From Bacillota bacterium (lineage in GTDB: Bacteria > Bacillota > Clostridia > Christensenellales > Pumilibacteraceae): a DNA stretch of 64,000 nt. The notes beneath the pieces were generated by a model that was not told the origin of the DNA, made no database searches, and worked only from the letters and a program-made list of their open reading frames with translations. How positions within the stretch are numbered: position 1 is the stretch's first letter; every line of letters starts with the position of its first letter. This document shows positions 41,681 through 51,134 of this stretch, one piece after another. Location of the stretch: positions 62,001-126,000 of the forward strand of contig WRAP01000001.1 of assembly GCA_009780135.1 (NCBI GenBank). The letters are read 5' to 3'. The position numbers were made by a program, and so were the translations under genes.

Positions 41681-42120
41681 CAATAGCAATAGCATCAGAT
41701 CATGCTGCATTAAAACTAAAATCAGCAATAGTGGAATATTTAACAAAAAAAGGCTTAGAAGTGGTTGACTTAGGGCCACAAACAGAAATCCCTTGCGATT
41801 ATCCTGACTATGCTGAAAAAGTAGCTAAGAAAGTGCAAAAGAGTAGCGGTGCATTAGTAGGTATATTAATCTGTGGTACAGGAATCGGTATGAGCATTAC
41901 TGCGAATAAGTTTAAAGGTATAAGAGCTGCAGTTTGCAGCGATACTTTTTCCGCTAGAATGACTAGGCTGCATAACGATGCCAATATACTTTCCATAGGT
42001 GAAAGAGTGGTGGGTTTAGGATTGGCATTAGATATTGTAGATGCTTTTATTACTACAGAATTTTCTAGTGAGGAACGCCACCAAAAGCGAGTAGATAAAA
42101 TTACTAAATTAGAAAAGTAA
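41677..42120 (+). CDS. rpiB: Ribose-5-phosphate isomerase B
   Basis: RpiB/LacA fold: IASDHAALKLK, DYPDYAEKVAKKV, GILICGTGIGMSITANKFKGIRAAVC and NDANILSIGERV. The active-site Cys (ICGTG) is present. It interconverts ribose-5-P and ribulose-5-P. 147 residues, standard. Overlaps ywlE by 4 nt. Confidence 0.93.
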   Translation: MTIAIASDHAALKLKSAIVEYLTKKGLEVVDLGPQTEIPCDYPDYAEKVAKKVQKSSGALVGILICGTGIGMSITANKFKGIRAAVCSDTFSARMTRLHNDANILSIGERVVGLGLALDIVDAFITTEFSSEERHQKRVDKITKLEK

Positions 42121-42146
42121 GGTATTTTTATATTTAATTACGAAGT

Positions 42147-43100
42147 ATGTCAGGCATAATGTTAGGAAAAGTTATAAAATCAGGGAGCAATTTGTTTATT
42201 GTCGATACTGAGTTCGGCATAATTTCTTGTTCTGCTCACCGAAATGTGTTTGATGATTTTATCGATGAGAGAAAAGAAAAGCCTCAAAAAATGGAGGATT
42301 TTAGAAAGGGTGCTAGAAAAAACCGTATCCGTGATATAAAATTAGCAGAAAATGTTCAGAGAAAATCAATAATAGCAGGCGATATTTGCAAGCTCATTAA
42401 AGAAAAAGGCGACGAAAGCTGGACAATATCCAAAATCCTACCACGCATAAATACTTTAATTCGTCCTAAAGTTGCTAATATCGACCAAATTATAGTGGTG
42501 CTAGCGCCAAAGCCCGAACCTGACTTATTACTTATAGATAAGCTAATTATAAATGCAAAACATCAAGGGATAGCGGTTGTTTTGTGCGTAAACAAAAGCG
42601 ATTTAGAAAGCGATTTGTACACTGAAATTTGTTTGCAATATAACTCTATAGCGGATAAAATAATTTCTGTGAGTGCTAAATTTGGAGATATAACTTCGCT
42701 AAAAAATATACTAATAGGAAAACTTTCGGCATTTGCGGGTCAATCTGCGGTAGGTAAGTCTTCGCTAGTAAACGCTTTAACAAAAACCGAAATTCAAAAA
42801 ACAGATACGCTATCCAACAAAATTGATAGAGGTAAAAATACAACAACTCGTGCAGAGATTATCAAACTTAGCTCCAAAACCTACATTATAGACACCCCCG
42901 GCTTTAGTGCACTAGACATTCATGGTATTGATTACTCCGAGCTGGATTTATACTATCCTGAGTATGTGGCGATAGCAAGTGACTGCAAATATCCTCGTTG
43001 TACGCACACCGTAGAGCCAAATTGCAAAGTAAAAGAACGTGTTATGTCTGGCATGCTAAGTAAAAAACGTTACGATAGGTATTGTATTTTACGAAAATGA
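42147..43100 (+). CDS. rsgA: Ribosome small-subunit biogenesis GTPase RsgA
   Basis: An OB fold, then a circularly permuted GTPase (G4 VNKSD, G1 GQSAVGKSSLVNAL, G3 DTPGFSAL) and a C-terminal zinc site (CKYPRCTHTVEPNCKV). It matures the 30S subunit. Followed by rpe, as in Bacillus (prkC-rsgA-rpe). The ATG at 42147 or 42159 could be used; no SD. Confidence 0.93.
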   Translation: MSGIMLGKVIKSGSNLFIVDTEFGIISCSAHRNVFDDFIDERKEKPQKMEDFRKGARKNRIRDIKLAENVQRKSIIAGDICKLIKEKGDESWTISKILPRINTLIRPKVANIDQIIVVLAPKPEPDLLLIDKLIINAKHQGIAVVLCVNKSDLESDLYTEICLQYNSIADKIISVSAKFGDITSLKNILIGKLSAFAGQSAVGKSSLVNALTKTEIQKTDTLSNKIDRGKNTTTRAEIIKLSSKTYIIDTPGFSALDIHGIDYSELDLYYPEYVAIASDCKYPRCTHTVEPNCKVKERVMSGMLSKKRYDRYCILRK

Positions 43101-43110
43101 TAAAATTATT

Positions 43111-43791
43111 ATGGAAAACTTAAACACAAACAAAAGGCATGAAATCCCGCTAATTGCACCATCTATTTTGAGTGCAGATTTTTCTAATATCGCTTTAGAT
43201 ATTCGTCGTATGGAAGAGGCAGGGGCGGACATTCTCCACTGCGATGTTATGGATGGGATTTTTGTGCCAAATATTACTTTTGGTCCTAAATTCATAAAAG
43301 ATATTCGCAAAGTTACAAAGCTACCGCTTGATGTTCATTTAATGATAACTAAGCCAGAGCGATATATTGATAGCTTTATTGATGCCGGTGCTGATTATTT
43401 AACGATTCACTATGAGGCAACGGATATATTGCTTCCGACACTAGAAAAAATTAAAAACCGTGGAATTAAAGCAGGAACAGTAATTAGTCCTGATACGCCT
43501 GTCGATGTCCTTAAAGAAGCCCTTGTTCTGTCTGACATAGTATTGCTTATGAGTGTTTACCCAGGGTTTGGCGGTCAAAAATTTATTGAAAAATCACTAA
43601 GTCGATTAGAAGAATTGGTTGCACTGGCAAAGGAAATTAGTCCGAACTGTTTAATCGAGATAGACGGAGGAGTAACATTAGAAAATGCTTCTGCTATCAA
43701 AAAGGCTGGTGCTGATATATTAGTGGCGGGCAATACCGTATTTACTTCGCCTAATCCTAAACAAACTATTGCCGAGTTAAAAAGTATATAA
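43111..43791 (+). CDS. rpe: Ribulose-phosphate 3-epimerase
   Basis: A TIM barrel with PSILSADFSNIALDI, HCDVMDGIFVPNITFGP, LDVHLMI, MSVYPGFGGQKFI and EIDGGVTLENA. It interconverts ribulose-5-P and xylulose-5-P, working with rpiB just upstream. 226 residues; starts 10 bases after rsgA, no SD. Confidence 0.95.
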   Translation: MENLNTNKRHEIPLIAPSILSADFSNIALDIRRMEEAGADILHCDVMDGIFVPNITFGPKFIKDIRKVTKLPLDVHLMITKPERYIDSFIDAGADYLTIHYEATDILLPTLEKIKNRGIKAGTVISPDTPVDVLKEALVLSDIVLLMSVYPGFGGQKFIEKSLSRLEELVALAKEISPNCLIEIDGGVTLENASAIKKAGADILVAGNTVFTSPNPKQTIAELKSI

Positions 43792-43795
43792 GAGA

Positions 43796-44722
43796 ATGAC
43801 AAAGAAAACAAAACTACTAATTTTAACGGGAGCAACTGCAACAGGAAAATCCGCTCTTGCAGTATCTATCGCAAAACAAACAAACGCTTCTATAATAGGA
43901 TGCGATTCTATGCAAATTTATCGTGGCTTAAATATAGGTACGGGCAAAATTAGCGAGAGCGAAAAGCAAGGCGTTCCTCATTATATGATAGATATTGTAG
44001 ACCCAAGCGATAATTACAGTGTTAGCCAATATGTCGAGGATACGCAAAAAAATATTGAGGATATTTCGGCTAAAGGACAAAGGATTATAATTGCTGGCGG
44101 TACAGGACTTTATATTAGTGCTTTAACGCAAGGTTATAATTTAGCGAGTGTGCCTGCTAATCCGAAATTAAGAGAGCAATATCAAGCCATAGTAGACGAA
44201 AAAGGAAGTGAATTTTTACACAAGATGCTACTAAAAAAAGATATATCATTTGTTACGAAGATATTTCCTAACGATACAAAGCGAATAATAAGAGCGTTAG
44301 AAATTTTAGAATCTGCGGAGAGGACTAAACCACATCAGATAACCGAAAATCCTAATGCGGTTTTAGATAAATATGATATTTTGCAAATTGTATTAGATTG
44401 CGATAGGGCTGTTCTGTATGATAGGATTAACAAAAGGGTGGATAGTATGATCGCAAACGGACTAGAAGAAGAAGTTAGAGGCTTAGAAGAATATCGAGAT
44501 TGCCAAAGCATGAAAGCAATAGGATATCGCCAATTTATAGAGTATTTCGATGGGCTGATTTCTAAAGATGATTGTATAGCAAAAATAAAGCAACATTCTC
44601 GCAACTATGCTAAACGCCAAATAACATACTTCAAGCACATGCAGTCACTTAATAAGCAATTTGTAGATGTTGATTATGGCGAAAAAATATTGGAATTAGC
44701 ACAAAAGCATTTGCTTTATTAG
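43796..44722 (+). CDS. miaA: tRNA dimethylallyltransferase
   Basis: P-loop TGATATGKSALAVSIA, CDSMQIYRGLNIGTGK, GGTGLYISAL and the C-terminal IGYRQFIEYFDG with RNYAKRQITYFK. It adds the dimethylallyl group to A37 of tRNAs reading UNN codons. 308 residues. Starts 4 bases after rpe, so it is in the same operon. Confidence 0.95.
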   Translation: MTKKTKLLILTGATATGKSALAVSIAKQTNASIIGCDSMQIYRGLNIGTGKISESEKQGVPHYMIDIVDPSDNYSVSQYVEDTQKNIEDISAKGQRIIIAGGTGLYISALTQGYNLASVPANPKLREQYQAIVDEKGSEFLHKMLLKKDISFVTKIFPNDTKRIIRALEILESAERTKPHQITENPNAVLDKYDILQIVLDCDRAVLYDRINKRVDSMIANGLEEEVRGLEEYRDCQSMKAIGYRQFIEYFDGLISKDDCIAKIKQHSRNYAKRQITYFKHMQSLNKQFVDVDYGEKILELAQKHLLY

Positions 44723-44760
44723 GCATGATAGAAAAATATTTGAGATAGAGGTAATAACTT

Positions 44761-45435
44761 ATGAAAAATCAACAGATAACAATTGCAATAGACGGTCCGA
44801 GTGGGGCAGGAAAGAGTACAATCGCTAAAAGGTTAGCGGTGGAGTTGGGCATAGCGTATCTTGATACGGGTGCTATGTATCGTGCTGTGGGCTTAAAGGC
44901 ACATGAACTAAGTATAGATTTTAGCGATATTTCAGCTATTGAAATGATGCTGGAAGCAACTGAAGTTGATGTTGTTTATAAGGATGGTATTCAGCAAATT
45001 TTGCTGGATGGCAAAGATGTTAGTGTTAGAATCCGTGAGCATTTTGTTTCTAAGCTAGCGTCCGACATTTCAGCAATTCCGTGTGTTAGGATTTGGTTGG
45101 TAGAAAGACAACGCAAAGTCGCAAGTGTTGACGGTTGCGTTTTAGATGGTAGAGATATAGGTACATATGTTTTACCCAATGCTAGTTTTAAATTTTTTCT
45201 TACGGCAAGTCTAAAAGTTAGGGCAAAACGGCGTTTTGATGAGTTGATTGCTAAAGGTATGTCTGCCGATATTAGTAAAATTGAGTCAGATATAGCACAA
45301 AGAGACCATAACGATAGCACTCGGGATTTTGCACCCTTAAAAAAAGCCGACGATGCTATAGAGGTAGATAGCAGTAATTTAGGCATAGATGAGGTTGTGG
45401 AAGTGATGCTTAAGAAAGTAAAAAGTAAAAGATAA
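44761..45435 (+). CDS. cmk: Cytidylate kinase
   Basis: IAIDGPSGAGKSTIAKRLA, YLDTGAMYRAVGLKA, VLDGRDIGTYVLPNA and QRDHNDSTRDFAPL. It phosphorylates CMP and dCMP. 224 residues. AGAGG precedes the ATG. The cmk ... ispH-rpsA order is common in Clostridia; here two membrane-protein genes lie between. Confidence 0.94.
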   Translation: MKNQQITIAIDGPSGAGKSTIAKRLAVELGIAYLDTGAMYRAVGLKAHELSIDFSDISAIEMMLEATEVDVVYKDGIQQILLDGKDVSVRIREHFVSKLASDISAIPCVRIWLVERQRKVASVDGCVLDGRDIGTYVLPNASFKFFLTASLKVRAKRRFDELIAKGMSADISKIESDIAQRDHNDSTRDFAPLKKADDAIEVDSSNLGIDEVVEVMLKKVKSKR

Positions 45436-45451
45436 AAAACATAGTTTTATT

Positions 45452-45982
45452 ATGCAAAATGATATAAAAACACAGTTTAAAAGTATAGATGTTTCGTTAA
45501 GTAGTGGCAAATTTCTTACAGGAAAATCACTAGGTTTTTTATATTTTGCATTGATTTGTTGTTTGCCATTTCCGTTATTGACAATTGTTATGCTTGTTAT
45601 TAAGCTTGAGTGGGATGCTTCAATGATTACTACTATAATTTCAGGTAATCTTTTTACACTTTTTCTTTTTATAATTTTACTTTTTATCGTGCTGAAAAAC
45701 TGTAAGCTAAAAAAGAAAATACTTTTATGGTTAGAAGATAGTGTTGCATTAAGTGCTTATTCTAAGGAAATAGCCACATATAAAATAACTATTATGCAAA
45801 AATCCACTAGCATTCAAGTGCAATTTACTATTTCAGGCAAAAATTATAAACGGAACAGTGGATATAATGCTTTTGGCGAATACAAGGGGTGCAGTAGTGT
45901 ATTTAATAAATACAGCAATCGAAGGATTAAAAATTTATATTCCTATAAATATGATGAGGTTTTAATTCTTAAAGACTTTTAA
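45452..45982 (+). CDS. Two-helix membrane protein of unknown function
   Basis: Two hydrophobic helices (about 25-50 and 58-85) and a C-terminal soluble domain of about 85 residues rich in Lys, Tyr and Ser (NRRIKNLYSYKYDEVLILKDF). No family recognised. It follows cmk after 16 bases without an SD, inside the housekeeping run, at the place where many Clostridia carry plsC. Confidence 0.45.
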   Translation: MQNDIKTQFKSIDVSLSSGKFLTGKSLGFLYFALICCLPFPLLTIVMLVIKLEWDASMITTIISGNLFTLFLFIILLFIVLKNCKLKKKILLWLEDSVALSAYSKEIATYKITIMQKSTSIQVQFTISGKNYKRNSGYNAFGEYKGCSSVFNKYSNRRIKNLYSYKYDEVLILKDF

Positions 45983-46007
45983 TTACAAACTAATATAAGA
46001 AACTTAA

Positions 46008-47078
46008 ATGGAGAATGAAAATAAATTGAAGAAAGGCTTAACTGCTGTAATAAATAAAGGTGTGAAAATCTTGAAAGTAGAGGAGCTTGCTACGGAGTTT
46101 AAGGAGCTAAATGCTACTTTGCTAGATGCAACACTAAAAAGAAAAAGAGAGATAAAAATATTTCTGTTTTGTTTTTTTGCTATAGCAATAGCTTTGATTG
46201 TAGTTGCTAGCTTTTTTGATTACGAGATAGCGACTAGGCTTTATAACCCTCAAGCAGTTATCGCAACATCAAGGACTTGGTTGCAGTTTCCTACCTTTAG
46301 TGCAGTAACCGTATTATTTGTGGCATTATTTACTTGGGCTAGCAGAAAACGAAAAAGTAAAGATAAAAAAGAAGGAAAGAGAGGTTATAGTCTTTTTGTT
46401 ATGTTAGCTTCTTTAATGTTTGGAATGGCTTTTTCTACTGTTAAAATTTGGAATTTTTCACAAATAAATTTTGAGAATATTACAGAAACTCTTTTTTTAA
46501 ACGGTTGGTGGCTTTTTGCTTTGATTGGCATTGCATTATTTTGGCTTATTATACTAGGCTTTCGTTTTATTAACGATAATATTTTAAAAAAGATAATCTA
46601 TTTCTTATTGATATTAGTTTTGATTTGGGGATTATCTTATGCCGTAGCATTTGTATTTAAGATAGTGTGGGCAAGAGCGAGATATGTAGATATATTTTAC
46701 TCTGAAGTTACTACCGGCTTCACTCATTGGTTTAATCCTAACTTTTCATATTTTGAGTTTAACCTAAGGAACAGTGCTTTTTTTTCAGGTCATACTATCG
46801 TAGTGGCAGTTTGGATGTTGCTTTTATTGCTTCCTACAATTTTCAATATTAAAAACAAAGTGGTTGTGACTATTTTATTTATAATTCCTTTTTTAATGCT
46901 AGCTCTAATAACATATCTTAGTATGGTTGCAGGCAGACACTATTTTTCGGATATGGTTTTTGCAATAGTTACAGTAGCTGTGGTTAGTTTGTTATTTATT
47001 AGATTTATAATTTTTAGAGGGAAGATAGGAAAAAATCATAAAAAAGAAGTCGCAAGCTCAAAAAATGATAACGATTAG
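46008..47078 (+). CDS. PAP2-family membrane phosphatase
   Basis: Six predicted helices. The acid-phosphatase motifs are in order: VWARARYVD (KxxxxxxRP-like), FFSGHTIVV (SGH) and AGRHYFSDMV (SRxxxxxHxxxD-like). A long N-terminal cytoplasmic segment and a loop insert (SRKRKSKDKKEGKR) are unusual. Substrates of this family include undecaprenyl pyrophosphate and lipid phosphates; which one here is unknown. Between cmk and ispH, it fits a role in isoprenoid lipid recycling. Confidence 0.75.
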   Translation: MENENKLKKGLTAVINKGVKILKVEELATEFKELNATLLDATLKRKREIKIFLFCFFAIAIALIVVASFFDYEIATRLYNPQAVIATSRTWLQFPTFSAVTVLFVALFTWASRKRKSKDKKEGKRGYSLFVMLASLMFGMAFSTVKIWNFSQINFENITETLFLNGWWLFALIGIALFWLIILGFRFINDNILKKIIYFLLILVLIWGLSYAVAFVFKIVWARARYVDIFYSEVTTGFTHWFNPNFSYFEFNLRNSAFFSGHTIVVAVWMLLLLLPTIFNIKNKVVVTILFIIPFLMLALITYLSMVAGRHYFSDMVFAIVTVAVVSLLFIRFIIFRGKIGKNHKKEVASSKNDND

Positions 47079-47086
47079 AGATTACA

Positions 47087-48037
47087 ATGCAATTTAAAAT
47101 TACAACAGCCGAGCATGCCGGGTTTTGCTTTGGTGTAAAGAATGCGATTAAACTAGCCGAACAAGCGTTAGAGAGTTTGGCTCAAGGAAAGTATGAGATA
47201 GTATTTTGCTTGGGTAAGTTAATTCATAACGAAACAGTTACGGATAGGTTAGAAAAGCGGGGGATAGTTGTAGTTAATACGGTAGAGGAAATTTTGAATA
47301 AAGTGCAGGCGACAGGTTATTGCTTTCACAATAATATAGCAGTTGTCATTCGTTCTCATGGAGTAACAAAACATATTCACGATACGCTTATTAAGCACAA
47401 CTTTACAATAATTGATGCGACTTGTCCGTTTGTTAAAAAGATTCATAATATTGTGCACTCTCATTATATTAAGCATATAAATAATTATAATCAATCAAAT
47501 TCAAATAATAAAGTCAATTCTAATGTAATAATATTAGGTAATAAAAACCATCCGGAAGTAATCGGAATAAACGGTTGGTGTGATAATAGAGCGATTATAA
47601 TAGAAAGCGAAGAAGACATTAAACAAATCCTTGTAGACTCGTTATCTATCCAACACTATATATGCGTTGTGCAAACCACATTTAACTCAGAAGCATACAA
47701 AAAACTATCAAAAATTATTTCAAAAAAATCAAATAAAACAGTTGAGTTTTTTGATACCATTTGCTATACTACTCTTGGCCGACAAAAAGAAGTGCAAAAT
47801 TTAGCGAAAAAATGCGACTGCGTTTTGGTTATTGGGAGTAAAAATAGCTCCAATACAATAAAACTATTCGATATTTCACAAGCTATAAATAAATGCACTT
47901 ATTTAGTTAGTCATCTTGATTGCTTAAATGCAATACAATTAAATAAAGAAGACCACATTGCAATTGTGGCAGGGGCATCGACTCCTATAGAGTTGTGCTC
48001 GGAGGTAAAACAAAAAATTAATGGCTCACCAATTTGA
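47087..48037 (+). CDS. ispH: 4-hydroxy-3-methylbut-2-enyl diphosphate reductase
   Basis: Three cluster cysteines at AGFCFGVKNA, DATCPFV and DTICYTTLGRQKE, with GKLIHNETV, GNKNHPEVIGI, QTTFN and AGASTPIEL. The last enzyme of the MEP isoprenoid pathway. 316 residues. Its last 17 nt overlap the S1 gene, whose SD (GGAGG) lies inside it; in some Clostridia the two are fused. Confidence 0.95.
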   Translation: MQFKITTAEHAGFCFGVKNAIKLAEQALESLAQGKYEIVFCLGKLIHNETVTDRLEKRGIVVVNTVEEILNKVQATGYCFHNNIAVVIRSHGVTKHIHDTLIKHNFTIIDATCPFVKKIHNIVHSHYIKHINNYNQSNSNNKVNSNVIILGNKNHPEVIGINGWCDNRAIIIESEEDIKQILVDSLSIQHYICVVQTTFNSEAYKKLSKIISKKSNKTVEFFDTICYTTLGRQKEVQNLAKKCDCVLVIGSKNSSNTIKLFDISQAINKCTYLVSHLDCLNAIQLNKEDHIAIVAGASTPIELCSEVKQKINGSPI

Positions 48038-49574
48038 CCAAGAGATTCATGATAAGGATTTTATAGAAGCTTTATCGGAAGAATCTACAGTGAATTTACG
48101 CGAAGGGATGCGTGTAAAGGGTATCGTCATAAATGCAGACGAAAAAGGAATCTCCCTAAACATCGGACAGAAAAAAGACGGCTTTATTTATGCCGACGAA
48201 ACCGGACTTGACGAGTATAGCCCAAGTAGCTATCATAAAGGTCAAGAACTAGAAGCAGTTGTTATTCCTGCTATACAGGGCGAGAAAGACTATATAAATC
48301 TTTCTAAACGCAAAATAGATGTAGTAGCAGAAGGTGATAAGCAAGTTGATTTAATTAGAAACGGCGAAATTTTTGAATTAAAAATCACTTCTAGTGCAGA
48401 CGGTGACAAAGGCTTATTGGGTAAATTAGGCAACTATACTATATTTATTCCGGCTTCGCAGATTAAAATAGAGCGCGTTAAAGAAACTAAGAAATATGTT
48501 GGTAAACACTTAAGAGTTATTGCTACTGAAATTGACGACGATAAAAAGAAGATTATCGCTAGCGCTAGAAAACTGCTAGAAGAAGAAAAGAAAGCTAGAG
48601 AAGAACTTTTTTGGGCTAATGTTACTCCGGATGTTATTGTTACGGGTAAAGTTAAGCGTTTAGCAGATTTTGGTGCATTTGTATCGGTTGACGGTATTGA
48701 TTGTTTGGCACATGTATCTGATTTAGCATACGGTAAAGTAAAATCTCCCGATGAAGTTGTAAAGGTAGGTGAAAGCTACGACTTTTTGGTGCTTACTGTA
48801 GACCCTAGTAAAAAGCGTGTTAGTCTAAGTCTTAAAGCGTTAGCTAAGCATCCGTTTGAAGTGTTTACTGAGGCTAATCCGATTGGCTCTACTGTTAAAG
48901 GCAAAGTTATGTCTATTGTGCCATTTGGAGTGTTTTTATCACTTACTAAAGGTGTAGAAGGCTTAGTTCATGTATCTGAAGTTTCACATACTTTTATTAA
49001 AACACCCGCTGATGTTGTAAAAGTTGGTCAAGAGGTAGATGCCTTGATTAAAGAAATTCATCCTGATAGACGCAAAATTAGTTTATCTATTAAAGCGTTG
49101 ATTCCGGAGCCTACTGAAGAAGAAATTGAAGCTGAGAGGTTAGCTAAAGAGGCAGAGAAAATGGCTAAGAGAGGAGGGATACCTAGCGAAGCTATTGATG
49201 GTGAAGCATTAACTCCTAAAAAATCTCAAATAGATAAATTTGAAAGTCGTATGGCAGAAGCTGAAAAATCTAACGAGGAAGCTGTTACTGTTGAGGGTGA
49301 AATGCCAATAGAGGCTGTAGAAGGTGAAACTACTTCAACAGTAGAGGGCGAAACACCAAAAGCAAAGAAAAAAGTTGTTCGTTCTACTTTGGATACTGAG
49401 CCAAAGCCTGATCCTAAAACCCGTACTAGAGGTGGTGCATCAAGACCCCCTAGAGAGCCAAGACCCCCTAGAGATTTTTCTCAAGGTGAAGGCACCGGTC
49501 AAGGATGGCAAGACGAAAGTTCAGCTAATAACTTATTTGCTTCATTATTAAAGGGAATCGAAGTAGATAAGTAA
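48021..49574 (+). CDS. rpsA: S1-domain ribosomal protein (RpsA-like)
   Basis: Four S1 repeats: GMRVKGIVINADEKGISLNIG, a divergent second, VTGKVKRLADFGAFVSVDG and VKGKVMSIVPFGVFLSLTKG. The third and fourth have the VSDLAYGK / VSEVSHTF signature. The last 130 residues are charged low complexity with VEGE repeats and an RPPREPRPPRDF segment. Clostridia-type S1 has four repeats, against six in E. coli. Translation is coupled to ispH. Confidence 0.9.
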   Translation: MAHQFDQEIHDKDFIEALSEESTVNLREGMRVKGIVINADEKGISLNIGQKKDGFIYADETGLDEYSPSSYHKGQELEAVVIPAIQGEKDYINLSKRKIDVVAEGDKQVDLIRNGEIFELKITSSADGDKGLLGKLGNYTIFIPASQIKIERVKETKKYVGKHLRVIATEIDDDKKKIIASARKLLEEEKKAREELFWANVTPDVIVTGKVKRLADFGAFVSVDGIDCLAHVSDLAYGKVKSPDEVVKVGESYDFLVLTVDPSKKRVSLSLKALAKHPFEVFTEANPIGSTVKGKVMSIVPFGVFLSLTKGVEGLVHVSEVSHTFIKTPADVVKVGQEVDALIKEIHPDRRKISLSIKALIPEPTEEEIEAERLAKEAEKMAKRGGIPSEAIDGEALTPKKSQIDKFESRMAEAEKSNEEAVTVEGEMPIEAVEGETTSTVEGETPKAKKKVVRSTLDTEPKPDPKTRTRGGASRPPREPRPPRDFSQGEGTGQGWQDESSANNLFASLLKGIEVDK

Positions 49575-49689
49575 GATTTTAATGGGAAATTATTTGTTTA
49601 TTCTTATTTTCTAATTACTATAAATCCTAAACTTCTCATTTCTCATTGTAGTAAAAGACTGCTCCTCGAGCAAAGGTGGTGTTAAAAAT

Positions 49690-49869
49690 ATGTCAGTTAT
49701 AAAAGTTGGCGATAATGAGTCAATAGATAGTGCACTTAAAAGGTTTAAGCGTAAATGTCTAAGAGACAATATTATGGGCGATATGCGTCGTAAAGAACAG
49801 TACGAAAAACCGTCTGTACGCAGAAAGAAAAAAGCCGAAGCCGCTCGCAAAAGAGGTGCAAGAGGCTAA
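49690..49869 (+). CDS. rpsU: Ribosomal protein S21
   Basis: A 59-residue ORF too short for the supplied track: [19 protein letters not shown] then [20 protein letters not shown] and RKRGARG. This is a complete S21 with the usual basic tail. AAAGGTGG precedes the ATG. S21 helps initiation on the 30S subunit. Confidence 0.95.
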   Translation: MSVIKVGDNESIDSALKRFKRKCLRDNIMGDMRRKEQYEKPSVRRKKKAEAARKRGARG

Positions 49870-49881
49870 ATAAAAATCACT

Positions 49882-49917
49882 ATAACAGTTCTTATTGCAT
49901 ATAATAGGAACTGTTAT
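49882..49917 (+). terminator. Hairpin between rpsU and tRNA-Cys
   Basis: ATAACAGTTCTTATT and AATAGGAACTGTTAT form a 15-bp stem with one G-U and a 6-nt loop. There is no T-tract, so it may be a processing site or a weak terminator. Confidence 0.5.
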
Positions 49918-49922
49918 AATGT

Positions 49923-49996
49923 GGCGCCATGGCCAAGTGGTAAGGCAGGGGCCTGCAAAGCCCTTACCCCCAGTTCAAATCTGGGTGGCGCCTCCA
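49923..49996 (+). tRNA. tRNA-Cys (anticodon GCA)
   Basis: Acceptor GGCGCCA / TGGCGCC, anticodon loop CTGCAAA (GCA), T loop TTCAAAT with stem CCCAG / CTGGG. The discriminator is T, as usual for tRNA-Cys. CCA is encoded. Confidence 0.96.
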
Positions 49997-50003
49997 TATT
50001 ATA

Positions 50004-50033
50004 AAAAAACAGCTTTTAACGGGCTGTTTTTTT
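50004..50033 (+). terminator. Intrinsic terminator after tRNA-Cys
   Basis: AAAAAACAGC, 9-nt loop, GCTGTTTTTTT. Confidence 0.85.
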
Positions 50034-50103
50034 ATGCTATAGGAATTATTGTATTAGAATAAGTTAATTACCTGCACAAAAAAGCCGAACCTGTAGTGAG
50101 GGA

Positions 50104-50124
50104 AGTGGCGAAGCCACCTTTTTT
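50104..50124 (+). terminator. Terminator-like hairpin
   Basis: GTGGC GAA GCCAC followed by CTTTTTT. It stands upstream of the mntP remnant and may be a leftover control element. Confidence 0.55.
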
Positions 50125-50194
50125 ATTTTTGACAGTAACTTTACGCATCTTAATAAATAATGTTGTACTGTCATGATTGAGACCTAAGAAAATT

Positions 50195-50450
50195 ATGCTT
50201 TATGCAACAGCAATAAGCATATACGCACTAGCGGTAAGGGATATTGTTTGCAATTCTTTCTGTTGATATTTTTCTGCAATTACAATAATTGGTGCTATAA
50301 CTTTCTGATTGTGTTTATTTACCGTAAAGCTATGCGGTGTTATTGTGCGAAAAAGTAAAATCTAAGGCTGAAATTATAGGCGGGTTTTTATTGATATTGT
50401 TAGTAGCAAATGTCATATTAGGGCATTATGGATTATTATCTTTTTTGAAT
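50195..50450 (+). pseudogene. Decayed MntP-type manganese exporter, C-terminal half
   Basis: Successive frames give YATAISIYALAV (family ATSIDALAVG), FAILSVDIF, AITIIGAITF (stop) LCLFTVKLCGVI, then VKSKAEIIGGFLLILLVANVILGHYGL (shown in part: KSKAEIIGGFLLILL). These align in order with the second half of MntP. At least two frameshifts and one stop break it, and the first half is absent. ORF 50337-50552 is only its open 3' end. Confidence 0.8.
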
Positions 50451-50495
50451 TCCACAATTAATACCATATTTATATGTAACTTTACTTACTTATCC

Positions 50496-51008
50496 TTAAA
50501 GAATCACAAATCTAGAATTTACAAAGCCGTATTGCCCGTTGAAATGCACTAGACACCATCCATTGTTTTCGCCGAATGCCCAAACGAATGTATGGTGGGG
50601 TATAGTGCCAACTGCTTGAGACATCCTAGTTGGCCATCTACGCATAGTAACATTTCCTTGGTGGGTAGCTACAACAAGACCAATTCTGCCAGTCAAGTGT
50701 AGTGGGAAGCCTCTTGGCATAAATGGCGCATGTGGCGGTCTTGGCATAATAGGCATATTAGGTCTTAAACCTTGCGGCCATCTTGGGTTATGCGGGTGTG
50801 GCCTTGATGGTGGCGGAGGTTGCGGTCTAGAAGGATGCACTGGTGGTCGTGGATTTGGTGCCGGTTGAGGTGGTCTAGGTGGTTGAGGTTGTGGTGTAGA
50901 CTGAGGTGGTCTTGTAGGCTGTGGGCGTTGTGGTTGTGATTGCGATGGTCTTTGTGGTGCTCTTGGTGTTGGTAGCGGTTGATTGCCTTGATTAGAATTT
51001 CTTGACAT
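50496..51008 (-). CDS. Proline-rich protein with C-terminal SH3 domain
   Basis: Residues 1-100 are almost wholly Pro, Gln, Arg and Ser (RPQPTRPPQSTPQPQPPRPP). The last 65 residues form a bacterial SH3-like domain (VVATHQGNVTMRRWPT, GENNGWCLVHFNGQYGFVNSRF). No signal peptide or anchor is present. AAGGAG precedes the ATG, so it is translated. Function unknown; an SH3 domain without export signal may act on the spore wall from the mother cell (inference). Confidence 0.65.
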   Translation of the reverse strand: MSRNSNQGNQPLPTPRAPQRPSQSQPQRPQPTRPPQSTPQPQPPRPPQPAPNPRPPVHPSRPQPPPPSRPHPHNPRWPQGLRPNMPIMPRPPHAPFMPRGFPLHLTGRIGLVVATHQGNVTMRRWPTRMSQAVGTIPHHTFVWAFGENNGWCLVHFNGQYGFVNSRFVIL

Positions 51009-51134
51009 ATATGTATTTCTCCTTAACTTTTGTATTAGTCTTTATCATTTTATGAAAGGAAAAATAATATTGTGAAAGAGCATTTTGTTTGTTGAAAGCA
51101 AGTTTATGTAGTATAATAATTTTTGTGGAGTTAA

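Noticed and set aside
49915-49920. TATAAT as the tRNA-Cys promoter
   Set aside because: It ends 2 nt before the mature tRNA, so transcription would begin inside the tRNA, and no -35 lies at proper distance.
50041-50194. yybP-ykoY manganese riboswitch upstream of the mntP remnant
   Set aside because: Only a short hairpin with a T-tract is present; the conserved riboswitch core sequences are not visible.
50337-50552. ORF-track protein of 71 aa as a new small membrane protein
   Set aside because: Its first part is the last readable piece of the mntP remnant, and its tail overlaps the Pro-rich SH3 gene on the other strand.
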